NCBI RefSeq assembly: GCF_003007715.1 | Contig: NZ_PXNO01000021.1 | Coordinates: forward strand, 310,001-374,000 | Origin: Marinobacter shengliensis | GTDB taxonomy: Bacteria > Pseudomonadota > Gammaproteobacteria > Pseudomonadales > Oleiphilaceae | Direction of reading: 5' to 3' | DNA length: 64,000 bases | Part shown: positions 23,222 through 32,242 of the stretch, in pieces | Position numbering within the stretch: position 1 is the first letter of the stretch | How the letters are laid out: the number at the start of each line of letters is the position of its first letter | Position numbers and translations under genes: made by a program | Notes under the pieces: model-generated | The model's input: the letters and a program-made list of their open reading frames with translations, nothing else | Told to the model about the DNA's origin: nothing | Database searches by the model: none

Positions 23222-25525
23222 TTAGCCGGATGCACCAGTCAACAGCTCAAGCATGTCCTGGTCCAGCTGCGCCATGGTGGCATCGCCCTGGCACTGGAAC
23301 GCTTCGTTTACCACCGCAATTGGCGCAGAAACCGAGGGTACCCGCCCTTCCGGCGTGGATTTGCTGACGAACAACATATACTGCCCGGCGGGCACAACGC
23401 TCTGTTTTCCGGGCATTTCCAGTTGCAGGTTGCGGCCGTTGCGAGCCTTGACCGGCAGCTCAATCGCCCGCTGATCGCCATCAATCAGGTGAGTCATCAC
23501 CGTTCTTCGGATCAGCAGCACCTTGTCGATGTCCAGGGCCTGGTCCACCTGAATGGTAAAGCTATCGCCAACACTGAGCTGCTCGGGTGCAGACAGTATG
23601 GTGGGCCGATCATTACGCATGGCGTAGGGCGGTGTGTAGATCTCGAAGCTTGGGTCCCGGCCATCGTTCGGGGCCAGTCCGAAGTCTTCCAGGCTGATGT
23701 GAGACAAATACGCTGTGTTGATCGGAGCGTGCCCGCCAATCATGACCCGGCCATCGGCCATCAACACGGCGGTGTTGTGATAGGTTCTTGGGCGATGGCC
23801 GCTGGCCATTTCGGTCCAGGTTTCGGTGTCCGGATCAAATCGCTCCGCGGTCATGATGGCGCCTTCAAGCCCCGGTAAGACAACGCCGTCTCGGGTGCCA
23901 CCACTGAATACCATCACGCTGCCGTCAGGCATCACCACATTGGTGCCATACCAGCGGGGCTGGTTCAGGGCGCCGGTCAGCCGTGATTCATAGCCAATCT
24001 GGTCGCCGTTGGTTTCAATCCGGTCAATCCGGCTCTGATCGGTCGGCAGGTAGCCGCCAGGGCTGGTCAGCAGTGCATAGCTGGGCACGCCACCGGCTGT
24101 GAGCAGTTCAACGTTGTTGTACTCGCCATTTTCGTCCGGCTTTAACGGCAGCATGGTCGAGGAGGTGGAGCCCCGCATACCACCGCCGATGGCTTTGATC
24201 AGCGTGTCAGTTGTCAGGAGCGAATCGTCCGGGCTGGTCAGCAGATCCGTGACGGAGCTGATCAGTCCATCCGTGCTGGATAACAGGTCTTCGGTAAACA
24301 ACCGGAGCTGCTCTTCGGTCAGGTTGGTCAGATTGAGCGTGCTGGCAAGTTGTCCCAACCCGACTTCGTCCAGCCGCAACGGCAGGCCGGCATAGCCAAT
24401 GTCATTCCAACGCTGGCTGGCAGGGTCAAAGGTGGCGACAATGTTCCAGAGTGCCTGGTCATAACCCTGGCCAAACGGATTGAAGGCCTGGCCGCCGGCA
24501 TTGTAGAGCACGTGGCCGTTGGGCAGCAGGTGCAAGCGGGGGTACAAAGGCAGAGAACGATCAGCGGTGCTGGGGTTCTGGGTCCACACGCCGGTGCAGG
24601 GGTTGAACGTTTCCGTTTGCACCACGTTGCGGCCGGAGTTGATGGGCTCCTCGGGATAAACCGGCTTCAGCAGTTTGGTGACGCCACTGGCAACAAAGAT
24701 TTTGCTGTCTGGCAGCGTGACCATGGAGGGATACCAGCGGCCGAAGTTCATGTCTCCCGTTTGTCGCCAGGTATTGGTGGTCGGATCAAAGATCCGGGAA
24801 TTCTTGATGCCTTCCAGCTCAGCTACCCCCAGGGGTAAGCCATCAATGCCCGGCTCGGAATAATAGTCGGTGCCGCCTACGGCCATGACACTGCCATCCG
24901 CGAGCCCGATCACGTCAGAGCAGAACAGGGCGCCATCATTCCGGTTGGTGTTGTCGGCGGTGTCCAGCAAACCGTCCAGCGGCGTTCCGCCAAGCAACGT
25001 CTCACTGTCGTTGCCGTCCGGGTTGGCACCACCGCGTAGCGGAGAGGGTTTCAGCCAGTCGGGGCGATCGTCGTTACCCAGTGACAGCACACGGGTCTGG
25101 TCGTTTACCGATACCTCGCCGAATTCTGCAACAATGGACAACTCAACGTTTTCGGTTCCCTCCAGCGCATTCAGGTAAAGAAGGCGGTCGTCAGGAAGCA
25201 GCGCCATGGTGCCGGCGGCTGGCTTGCATTCCTGCAGACCGTCTTCGGTGGTGATGCATTTTTCGTCGGTTTCGACCACTTCACCATCTACCACGATGGT
25301 GGGTTCGGCGAACGGTGCGCTGAACACACCGATAGGTGAGTAATTCTCCGGGATGGCGGGCAGAGGCCTGGGCGACGGTTGAGCCGCGTCCGCGACTGCT
25401 GGCGCTTCGGTGCGTGTGTCGGCGGTATTGCCCGATTCAGCGCCGTCACCGCCGCAGGCTGAAAGATAGGCAGCGCCCAACAAAATGGGGACGCCCCTGT
25501 AAAACCCGATTTTTGTTCTATTCAT
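23222..25525 (-). CDS. Kelch-type lipoprotein, galactose/glyoxal (copper radical) oxidase family
   Basis: This 767-residue protein has a lipoprotein signal with lipobox LSAC (Cys24), then a Pro/Ala linker. Kelch-like beta-propeller repeats follow (for example GSVMAVGG, GRVMIGG, GSVMVFSGG), and a C-terminal early-set domain (DUF1929) covers about residues 635-740. The residues that build the galactose oxidase copper site and Tyr-Cys cofactor have counterparts: C202 in FCSD, Y265 in GRWYPS, Y582-H583 in RTYHN and H679 in MTHLIDGDQR. It is therefore probably an extracytoplasmic oxidase making H2O2 while oxidising a sugar or aldehyde; the substrate is unknown. A Leu/Ser/Thr-rich insert lies near residues 390-450. 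The ATG at 25525 follows AGGGAGC. The longer reading from 25615 is rejected. Confidence 0.82.
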   Translation of the reverse strand: MNRTKIGFYRGVPILLGAAYLSACGGDGAESGNTADTRTEAPAVADAAQPSPRPLPAIPENYSPIGVFSAPFAEPTIVVDGEVVETDEKCITTEDGLQECKPAAGTMALLPDDRLLYLNALEGTENVELSIVAEFGEVSVNDQTRVLSLGNDDRPDWLKPSPLRGGANPDGNDSETLLGGTPLDGLLDTADNTNRNDGALFCSDVIGLADGSVMAVGGTDYYSEPGIDGLPLGVAELEGIKNSRIFDPTTNTWRQTGDMNFGRWYPSMVTLPDSKIFVASGVTKLLKPVYPEEPINSGRNVVQTETFNPCTGVWTQNPSTADRSLPLYPRLHLLPNGHVLYNAGGQAFNPFGQGYDQALWNIVATFDPASQRWNDIGYAGLPLRLDEVGLGQLASTLNLTNLTEEQLRLFTEDLLSSTDGLISSVTDLLTSPDDSLLTTDTLIKAIGGGMRGSTSSTMLPLKPDENGEYNNVELLTAGGVPSYALLTSPGGYLPTDQSRIDRIETNGDQIGYESRLTGALNQPRWYGTNVVMPDGSVMVFSGGTRDGVVLPGLEGAIMTAERFDPDTETWTEMASGHRPRTYHNTAVLMADGRVMIGGHAPINTAYLSHISLEDFGLAPNDGRDPSFEIYTPPYAMRNDRPTILSAPEQLSVGDSFTIQVDQALDIDKVLLIRRTVMTHLIDGDQRAIELPVKARNGRNLQLEMPGKQSVVPAGQYMLFVSKSTPEGRVPSVSAPIAVVNEAFQCQGDATMAQLDQDMLELLTGASG

Positions 25526-25947
25526 CGTATGCTCCCTTATCTTGTATTTGTTTGGCATGCAGTGGTCTATGCGACCACTACCTATTGATACGAAGGGGAG
25601 CAGGAAAAGTTTCAAAAAAATGTCATATTGTCCGGCAATGTGACGAGGTGGCGGTTGGCTGGTTCTCTGAGCGTGGCGTTTCCTGTGTTCTGTTTGCCGA
25701 TTTTGTCCTAGCCCCCGACACCTTCCCAGTGTCCTGATATGTTGTGGCTTTTCGATTTCAATGCAAAATATGCATAGGTATATCGTATTATTTCAATTTA
25801 CTTTGGTATTGGTAATGGCGGACAAATAGGGGGTAGACCGCGCCAATTGAGCCAGATTTGTTACCGGGATAGTAGTCAAGTCTGCTGAAGATAAAAGGTG
25901 ACATCTACCGAGGAGACCTTACGAAAACAAAAAAGTGGAGCGTGATT
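25526..25947. other. 422-bp divergent intergenic region
   Basis: It separates the copper-oxidase lipoprotein from the CTERM protein. A 7-bp inverted repeat AGTGGTC/GACCACT lies at 25561-25579, about 36 bp before the oxidase start, and an AT-rich segment occupies 25760-25805. No convincing gene, RNA or known operator was recognised; both promoters probably lie here. Confidence 0.5.
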
Positions 25948-27642
25948 ATGCATCCCCCCCTTAAAGGCTTGTTCATTTTAGCGACTGCTGGTCTGTCGAG
26001 TCTGGCACTGGCTGCACCTAACGGTGATTTTTCAGACGTAACCCCCTTCCCGGAAGATACCAATTTTGAGGTGGTGGACATCGGCGGCGATGTTGGCCTT
26101 GGTTTTCTTCCGTCCTGGACCTTCCTGAGGGACCTGACTCTCGCTACCCGAGATCCATCCGCGACCGTGTCTGTAGAGGGGTCTGTCATCACCGACTCAC
26201 CAGTACCGGTATCGGGCACGGGCGTGTTCTCCTTTGAGCAAATAACCAATGATTTCGATGCCAACAGACTGGAGCAGTGTGTCGCCATTGATGAGAACCT
26301 TGACATCAAGTTCAGCTACTGGGTGTTCACTAATCGTAGTGCGGTCAACAACAGTCTCCGGGTTCAGCTGAACACCAACTTTTACAGTGATCTGGAAACC
26401 TGCAACAGGGACATACAAGCCAACAGCACCGACAACCGGTTAACGGACGGTGAGTTTGATGTAAACCGCAGATTTCACCTTGGTGATGGTGGTGTTGAGC
26501 AAAATCAATGGGCGTTCGTCGAGGAGGCGAATCGCGAGACAACCGGCCCGATGGTTCACCCCGCCGACCAGATTTCGGAAGGAGCAAAGGCGGTTCGCCT
26601 GTCCATTCGCCCCTTTAGCCTTAATGCCGTCAGTGATCCCGAGGAAGTGCGAATCTGGCTGGACGATATTCGGGTGGAGCAGAATGGCGAAAATGTGCTG
26701 ATCAATAACGATTTCAGCCATCCGGCCCTTAAGGATGGAGACTTCGTAACAGCCGATGCCAGTGGCTGGCAGCTGGCATTGTCACCCCGTAACAGCATCA
26801 CTCCGCTGGCTTCGGCGGGTCCCCTTCCTTTTGCGCTGAGTGGTGATAATGGCCTTTACTTCAAGCGTCTGACCGGCGAATACGAGGATGCCAGACTGGT
26901 TCAGTGCATCAGCCGGGATGATATCCCGTCCGGTGTACTCCAGCCGTCGGTCAATGTCTCAAGCGATGAACCTGCTGTTGGGTTGATGGCCGCCTTACGT
27001 GCGGAGTTCTTCACGGACGATGCCTGTGTCAATGAGGACACCCTGGATGACCTCGAAGGGGAGCTGGAGATCACGGCGGATCCCCGGCAGTGGCTATTCA
27101 TCAGGACCACGGACGATATCGATGCCGATAGCATTGCTGGCAGCGGTTCCATGCGTCTTACCCTCAGCGTCCGCGATCAGTCCGGCGGCAGTGGCGCTCC
27201 GGATAGCGGTATGGTCCGTACCGTGTTCGTGGATGACGTACAGTTATCGGCCTTGACGCTTGCCAGACCTACCTTCAGCCCGGACGGCGGTCAGAGTTTC
27301 CTGGACAGGCTGGTCGTCACCGTGAACGGCCGCCCGGGGACCACGCTGTATATCACCACAGACGGTTCTGATCCGGATACCAGCAGCCTGGCGTTGCAGC
27401 CTGGGGAGACCATCGAGTTAATCGAGACAACAGAGCTCCGGGCGTTGGCGTCAGACGGGCAAGCGGTGTCAGAGATACAGTCCGCAGTCTATACCCGTCT
27501 TAATCGCTCAGAGCTTGGCAGTCAAAGCAGCGGTAGTTCATTCGGTTGCAGCCTGGGTGGCGGTCAGGACCCTGTGCTGCCCATGCTGGTATTGATGGCT
27601 TTGATCGGTTTGGCGAGGGGTGCGCGGCGGACTAACGCCTGA
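25948..27642 (+). CDS. Secreted protein with chitobiase-like domain and Cys-type CTERM sorting tail
   Basis: This 564-residue protein has a Sec signal (residues 1-23, ALAAPN). Two similar beta-rich regions follow, about 25-245 and 250-440, with recurring motifs (DANRLEQCV / DARLVQCI and LNTNFYSD / LRAEFFTD). A chitobiase/hexosaminidase C-terminal-like domain follows (FSPDGGQ...LYITTDGSDPD, about 445-520). The tail is Ser/Gly linker, FGCSLGGG with C534, DPVLPMLVLMALIGL and RGARR, the layout of Cys-bearing CTERM sorting signals. This suggests cleavage near Cys and possible lipid anchoring at the surface. A CPBP protease gene follows. The ATG at 25948 has GTGGAG 7 bp upstream. The ligand is unknown; no catalytic domain is recognised. 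Confidence 0.75.
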   Translation: MHPPLKGLFILATAGLSSLALAAPNGDFSDVTPFPEDTNFEVVDIGGDVGLGFLPSWTFLRDLTLATRDPSATVSVEGSVITDSPVPVSGTGVFSFEQITNDFDANRLEQCVAIDENLDIKFSYWVFTNRSAVNNSLRVQLNTNFYSDLETCNRDIQANSTDNRLTDGEFDVNRRFHLGDGGVEQNQWAFVEEANRETTGPMVHPADQISEGAKAVRLSIRPFSLNAVSDPEEVRIWLDDIRVEQNGENVLINNDFSHPALKDGDFVTADASGWQLALSPRNSITPLASAGPLPFALSGDNGLYFKRLTGEYEDARLVQCISRDDIPSGVLQPSVNVSSDEPAVGLMAALRAEFFTDDACVNEDTLDDLEGELEITADPRQWLFIRTTDDIDADSIAGSGSMRLTLSVRDQSGGSGAPDSGMVRTVFVDDVQLSALTLARPTFSPDGGQSFLDRLVVTVNGRPGTTLYITTDGSDPDTSSLALQPGETIELIETTELRALASDGQAVSEIQSAVYTRLNRSELGSQSSGSSFGCSLGGGQDPVLPMLVLMALIGLARGARRTNA

Positions 27643-27665
27643 CGATCAGTCCGGCCGTCATCTTT

Positions 27666-27697
27666 GCTCCCTGTCGTCGGCAGGGAGCTTTTTTTTT
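27666..27697 (+). terminator. Intrinsic terminator
   Basis: An 8-bp stem GCTCCCTG/CAGGGAGC with a 7-nt loop is followed by a run of T, 24 bp after the CTERM-protein stop. It would limit read-through into the protease gene. Confidence 0.92.
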
Positions 27698-27787
27698 GTG
27701 CCCGGCAGGGGGAATGCGCTGATCTTTTCAGCCCGGGCAGTGATGGTGTGGCATGATGCGATTGAATGAACGCAAGGCAGGAACTTA

Positions 27788-28273
27788 ATGCAACGTAGCG
27801 GAGAAGGCCGTCAAACCAGCGTGGCGTGGTCCAGTATCGACATACTAAGGGATTGGCAGTTTCAGGCAGCCATGAGTGTTGCAATCCCCATCGGCTTTCT
27901 GTGGGTATGGTGGATAGAGCCAACGGCAGGGGTTTTCGACGCCGGTGTACTACCACTGGTCGTATTCGTGGTTGTTTTTCCGTTTCTGGAGGAATTCGTC
28001 TTTCGGGGGATGATGCAGCGCGGGCTGCTCAAAACGTCGATAGGACGGCGGTGCTACGGGCCCATTACCCTGGCCAACATTGTTACCTCGTCACTGTTCG
28101 CCATCGCACACTTGCCGCGAGGTGGGCTGCTCCTCGCGGCAGGTGTGATTGTTCCCAGTATTTGTTTCGGATACTTTTTTGAACGTCACCAGCGGCTGGT
28201 GTCGCCCATCATGATGCATATGGCCTTCAACCTGATTGTCGCAATGTCGGCCATTGCGATCGGGTCTGGCTGA
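27788..28273 (+). CDS. CPBP-type glutamic intramembrane protease, likely CTERM-processing (MrtJ-like)
   Basis: This 161-residue membrane protein has the three CPBP/Abi motifs: EEFVFR (E68, E69, R73), FAIAH (F104, H108) and HMAFN (H144, N148), on about four to five hydrophobic segments. Glutamic intramembrane proteases of this small size act as partners of CTERM-tailed proteins (myxosortase and JDVT-CTERM/MrtJ systems). Its neighbour directly upstream has exactly such a tail, which is the main reason for this call. An AGGAAC ribosome site precedes the ATG. It could alternatively be an unrelated CPBP protease. Its stop abuts the convergent hydrolase gene. Confidence 0.78.
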   Translation: MQRSGEGRQTSVAWSSIDILRDWQFQAAMSVAIPIGFLWVWWIEPTAGVFDAGVLPLVVFVVVFPFLEEFVFRGMMQRGLLKTSIGRRCYGPITLANIVTSSLFAIAHLPRGGLLLAAGVIVPSICFGYFFERHQRLVSPIMMHMAFNLIVAMSAIAIGSG

Positions 28274-29083
28274 TCAGCCCAGCAGGAAGCTGGATACCGC
28301 AGAATTGAACTGTTTTGCGTCTTCGAGGTAAGGCGCGTGGCCCAGGCCCCTGAGCTCCAAATGGTGTACGTCAGGTATATGGTCCAACAGCGGTTGGGCT
28401 TTTGTCAGTGGTGCGACGGAATCCCGGTCGCAGGTAATCACCTGTGTCGGGGCCTGAATTCGCGCGAGCTCCGGTATCAGGTTGGCGGTTTGAATGGCAA
28501 GGGCAGCATTTGCTACACCCTCCTGCCTTGATTCCGCTGCAATGTCAGCGACGCGTTGGAAAATCGTATCATCGGTACCCTCGGGCAGCATCCCGGTGGC
28601 CCGCCGCTTTCCATATTCTGCTTTCGGCAAGTCCGCCAGTTCCCGCAACCGTCTTTGATATCGCTCGTTGGCTCCGTCGGTAAGGCCGTGGCCGGGATGG
28701 GTGCACGAGAGTATCAGGCGGTTCACCAGATCCGGCCTCAGAATGGCTATTTTCATGGCGACCAGCCCGCCCATGGAGTGGCCGACGACATTGACCGGTC
28801 CTTGATGACAGTGCGATAAAAACTCGATGGCAACTCGCGCCAACGCCGTGACCGAACTACCCGCCACATCGGATTCACCGTAGCCGGGAGCGTCCCAGGC
28901 CCACATTTCCATGAATGGGGCCAGCGCTGACAGCTGGTCGACCCAGCTAGAGCCATTGCCGTTGAGGCCGTGAAGAAAGAGCACCGGTGTTCCGCTGCCG
29001 CGGTGTAGATAGCTGAGTCGACCATGCGCGAGGCGGACAATCGACCGGGGGATTGGCTGTTTCATGATGTTTGACTCGCTCAT
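28274..29083 (-). CDS. Alpha/beta hydrolase, cytoplasmic
   Basis: This 269-residue single-domain hydrolase has an oxyanion-hole HGLNGNG near residue 38, nucleophile S103 in GHSMGG, a probable acid among D219/D221 in TCDRDSVAP and catalytic H249 in GLGHAP. There is no signal peptide. It is the last gene of the six-gene importer operon, 33 bp after the lipoprotein hydrolase, so it may cleave the imported compound. Substrate unknown; esterase, lactonase and haloperoxidase-like functions cannot be told apart from sequence. The ATG at 29083 is used; an ATG at 29065 is also possible. Confidence 0.88.
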   Translation of the reverse strand: MSESNIMKQPIPRSIVRLAHGRLSYLHRGSGTPVLFLHGLNGNGSSWVDQLSALAPFMEMWAWDAPGYGESDVAGSSVTALARVAIEFLSHCHQGPVNVVGHSMGGLVAMKIAILRPDLVNRLILSCTHPGHGLTDGANERYQRRLRELADLPKAEYGKRRATGMLPEGTDDTIFQRVADIAAESRQEGVANAALAIQTANLIPELARIQAPTQVITCDRDSVAPLTKAQPLLDHIPDVHHLELRGLGHAPYLEDAKQFNSAVSSFLLG

Positions 29084-29116
29084 GGTTGAGTGGTCCAGAG
29101 ATGGAGGCGCCTTTCC

Positions 29117-30190
29117 CTAGAAGGGTGACGCTTCACCGTCGTCCGAACCTTTTAGTAAATCGTTGGTTTTTCCCGGCTTGCCGGACCGGCGATAGGGCTC
29201 GCTCACTTCCATGTCGTTGGTGAACAGGGGCTGTTCGGTTTTCCCCTCCAGCAGGTACTCGGCACCCGCCTTCGACATTCGCCGGCCACTGTGGCCAATG
29301 CCATAGACCGTCTGCAGTTCCCAGTTGTAAGGGGTGTTCAGCTTTTCTGCCTGGGCCTTGTTTGCCTGAAAGAAGTTCCTGCCTTTTGCCACGCGGTGCT
29401 CGCCCTGCGCTTTGGCGATGTCGAGCTGACTCAGCAGGCGATGGGAGGTGTCGTTGTCTTCCGTGCCCAGCATGATGACCAGGTGATGTTGATAGGCGGC
29501 TTTCAGGTCTTCCGGTTGTACACCGGTGTTCTTGAGTCCGTAACGCAGGGGCAGGGTCCAGTCCGGAAAGGTGTAGGTGCCGGCGTTGGCGGCGATGGCT
29601 GTGCCAATGCGCGCTTGCGGATACAACATGACCATGCGGGAGACAAACTGGGCACCGCTGCCGTGGCCCCAGATGTCGTAGGTGTCAGCGTTCAGGTCAA
29701 AGCGCTCTTTGAGTTGGTCAAACGCTCGCTCGAGGGCGGCAAACGAGGTTTCTTCTACGGGTACCCGCTGGCCTTTGGTTGCGTCTGTGGAGCTGGAATC
29801 TGGAGTGACCCAGTTGCCGGCCTGGTAGCCCCATCCGGTGGGGAAGTCCTTCCTGGATATTTCCGGCGAAACGATCAGAGCGCCGTATTTCCTGGCGTAG
29901 CTGCCCCAGTAATCCCGGTATTGGTCGGCATCGCGGCGGCCGCCGTGCATGACCATGACAACCGGTGTGTCAGGGGTGATCTGATCGGGGGCGGAGTACC
30001 ACAGCCGCATGTTAATGGGCTTTGCTTCGGTACCGGCCGGTACAACCAAAGACCCGTAACGTTCAAACGTTGGGAGCTTGAAAAGGTTGGATTCGTCGTC
30101 CTCACTGAGTGCCGCATTACCCGGTTGCACCGAGGCACAGCCGGAGAGGGCTGACAGCAGCCCTGCAAGCAGAATGGCGATGAGTTTCAT
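29117..30190 (-). CDS. Lipoprotein alpha/beta hydrolase (esterase/depolymerase-like)
   Basis: This 357-residue protein has a lipoprotein signal with lipobox LSGC (Cys18) and an alpha/beta hydrolase domain: HGGRRDADQYRDYW near residue 82, nucleophile S178 in WGHGSGAQ, probable acid D246 region and H300 in GIGHSGRR. The oxyanion region resembles polyhydroxyalkanoate depolymerase/feruloyl-esterase-like enzymes. It would act in the periplasm on the outer face of the inner membrane or on the outer membrane. It lies 29 bp after the transporter ATPase, so it probably processes the substrate near the importer. The ATG at 30190 is chosen because the lipoprotein leader starts there. Confidence 0.82.
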   Translation of the reverse strand: MKLIAILLAGLLSALSGCASVQPGNAALSEDDESNLFKLPTFERYGSLVVPAGTEAKPINMRLWYSAPDQITPDTPVVMVMHGGRRDADQYRDYWGSYARKYGALIVSPEISRKDFPTGWGYQAGNWVTPDSSSTDATKGQRVPVEETSFAALERAFDQLKERFDLNADTYDIWGHGSGAQFVSRMVMLYPQARIGTAIAANAGTYTFPDWTLPLRYGLKNTGVQPEDLKAAYQHHLVIMLGTEDNDTSHRLLSQLDIAKAQGEHRVAKGRNFFQANKAQAEKLNTPYNWELQTVYGIGHSGRRMSKAGAEYLLEGKTEQPLFTNDMEVSEPYRRSGKPGKTNDLLKGSDDGEASPF

Positions 30191-30219
30191 GGCGCTAGCC
30201 CTCTGTGTTTTTGTTTGGG

Positions 30220-32241
30220 TCAGGATTTGAGCTGGCTGCCGGCGGTTTTCGCCTTCCAGCACTGAACCAGCGTGTTGTCGATGATTTCTGGGCCAGGCGC
30301 CTGTTCACGGCATTGCTGATTGGCGATCGGGCAACGTGGGTGAAACGGGCATCCACTGGGCCGGTTCATCGGATTCGGGAAATCACCGGACAAGCCGGGA
30401 TCGGGTATGGACTCGCCGGGCGAAATACTCAGTGCCGAGTTCATCAGCGCGTGGGTGTAGGGGTGTTTCGGTGCGGACATCACCTGGTCACGGTTGCCGC
30501 ATTCCACAATTTCGCCCAGGTACATCACGGCCACCCTGTCGGCCATGTGCTGCACCACGGACAGATCGTGGGTCACAAACAGGTAGGTCAGGTCCAGCTC
30601 GTCCCGCAGATCCAGAAGCAGGTTCAGAATCTGGGCCTGCACGGACACGTCCAGTGCCGAGGTGGGTTCGTCGCAGATGATCACTTCCGGGTTCAGTACC
30701 AGCGCCCGGGCGATGGCGGCACGCTGGCGCTGCCCTCCGGAGAGCTGATCGGGGTAGCTGTTGAATACCCGCAAGGGCAGCCCGACCAGTTCCATCATTC
30801 GCCTGGCTTTTTCTCGCTGTTCCTGGCGGGCACCCAGCTTATGAACGGCCAGCGGTTTGGTGATGATCTCACCAATGGTTTTGCGGGGATTCAGAGAGGA
30901 ATAGGGGTCCTGGAAGATTGGCTGAATCATCCGTGCCCGTTCCATGGGCGGCAATTGACCGATGTGCCGGCCGTTCAGAGTGACCGAGCCGGTGTCAGGC
31001 TGCTGAAGCCCCATGATGGAGCGCGTCAGGGTGGTTTTGCCGCAGCCGGATTCCCCGACCAGGGCCAGTACCTCCCCCTTGTTCAGGGTCAGGCTGACAT
31101 TATCGAGTGCCTGTAAGGGGCGCCGCTTGCCAAACAGCCCTCGCCGGACGGAAAAGCGGATGCTGACATTCTCAACGGTCAGAACCGGTTGGCCGCTGAA
31201 GGGCCTTGCATGCACTCCGGCCAGGTCTGGTGCCCCGGCTTTTTCAACGGCGTTTGCCTCCGGTTCGTGGCACACGAAATACCGCCCGGGATGGAGCTCC
31301 CTGGTGGGCGGTGTATCGGTTTTGCACACATCCGCGGCACGGGGGCAACGGGAGGCAAAGGCGCAGCCGGAGATCCGACCGGTCATTGACGGCACGATGC
31401 CGGGAATGGCGCCGAGGCGTTTCCGGGCGGCGCCCTGGTAACCCGGGATACATTCCAGCAGGCCCTGAGTGTAAGGGTGCCTCGGGTTTTTCAGCACATC
31501 AGCGGTTTTGCCCGACTCCACAATGTCACCGGCGTACATCACCGCAATCTGGTCGGCCGCCCGGGAGACCACGCCCAGGTCGTGGGTGATCAGAATCATC
31601 GACATACCGAATTCTTTCTGCAGATCCTGCAGCAAATGCAGAATCTGGGCCTGAATGGTTACGTCCAATGCCGTGGTGGGTTCGTCGGCGATCAACAGTT
31701 CCGGCTCGTTCATCAGGGCCATGGCGATCATCACCCGCTGGCGTTGTCCGCCGGAAAGCTCGTGGGGGTATTGCTTCAGCCGGCTGGCCGGGTCAGGCAG
31801 GCCAACCTTTTCCAGCAGGTAGATGGCGCGCTTCTGGGCGTCGGCGTCGGACACCTTGCGGTGCAGGGTCATGGTTTCCCGCAGTTGGCGGCCGATGGAG
31901 TAGACCGGGTTGAGGCTGGTCATTGGCTCCTGGAAGATCATGCCAATCCGCTGCCCGCGAATCTTGCTGGCCAGCTCCTGTTCGGTGGCGTGGGTCAGGT
32001 CGGCGCCGTCAAAATTGATGCAGGCCGCCGAGCGCTTTGCCGCAGGCGGCAGCAGGTTCATCAGCGCCAGGGCGGTCATGGATTTGCCGGAACCGGATTC
32101 GCCCACAATGCCCAGGGTTTGGCCCCGTTTCAGCTCAAGACTGATGTTACGGACCGCCCGCAGGGTGCTGGAGTCGGTGGGGATTTCGACCGCCAGATTC
32201 TGGATGTCCAGTATGGATGCGCCGCTCATATCAGTACCCAT
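30220..32241 (-). CDS. Peptide-type ABC importer, fused double ATPase
   Basis: This 673-residue protein contains two complete oligopeptide-type ABC ATPase modules, as in GsiA/YejF. The first has GESGSGKS near residue 52 and [15 protein letters not shown] near 162; the second has GESGCGKT near 398, [15 protein letters not shown] near 506 and [11 protein letters not shown] near 527. Each ends with the Cys-rich peptide-transporter C-terminal motif ([20 protein letters not shown]). It powers the two permeases encoded just upstream, separated by one base. The substrate class is di/oligopeptide, glutathione or opine-like compounds, not resolvable here. Confidence 0.92.
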   Translation of the reverse strand: MGTDMSGASILDIQNLAVEIPTDSSTLRAVRNISLELKRGQTLGIVGESGSGKSMTALALMNLLPPAAKRSAACINFDGADLTHATEQELASKIRGQRIGMIFQEPMTSLNPVYSIGRQLRETMTLHRKVSDADAQKRAIYLLEKVGLPDPASRLKQYPHELSGGQRQRVMIAMALMNEPELLIADEPTTALDVTIQAQILHLLQDLQKEFGMSMILITHDLGVVSRAADQIAVMYAGDIVESGKTADVLKNPRHPYTQGLLECIPGYQGAARKRLGAIPGIVPSMTGRISGCAFASRCPRAADVCKTDTPPTRELHPGRYFVCHEPEANAVEKAGAPDLAGVHARPFSGQPVLTVENVSIRFSVRRGLFGKRRPLQALDNVSLTLNKGEVLALVGESGCGKTTLTRSIMGLQQPDTGSVTLNGRHIGQLPPMERARMIQPIFQDPYSSLNPRKTIGEIITKPLAVHKLGARQEQREKARRMMELVGLPLRVFNSYPDQLSGGQRQRAAIARALVLNPEVIICDEPTSALDVSVQAQILNLLLDLRDELDLTYLFVTHDLSVVQHMADRVAVMYLGEIVECGNRDQVMSAPKHPYTHALMNSALSISPGESIPDPGLSGDFPNPMNRPSGCPFHPRCPIANQQCREQAPGPEIIDNTLVQCWKAKTAGSQLKS

Positions 32242-32242
32242 A

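Noticed and set aside
25768..25805. Similarity between the AT-rich stretch here and the lysR/porin gap (TTTCAATTTAC and ATAGGTAT words)
   Set aside because: Short AT-rich words in different order; the ATGC-N7-GCAT box is absent here, so a shared regulator is not supported.
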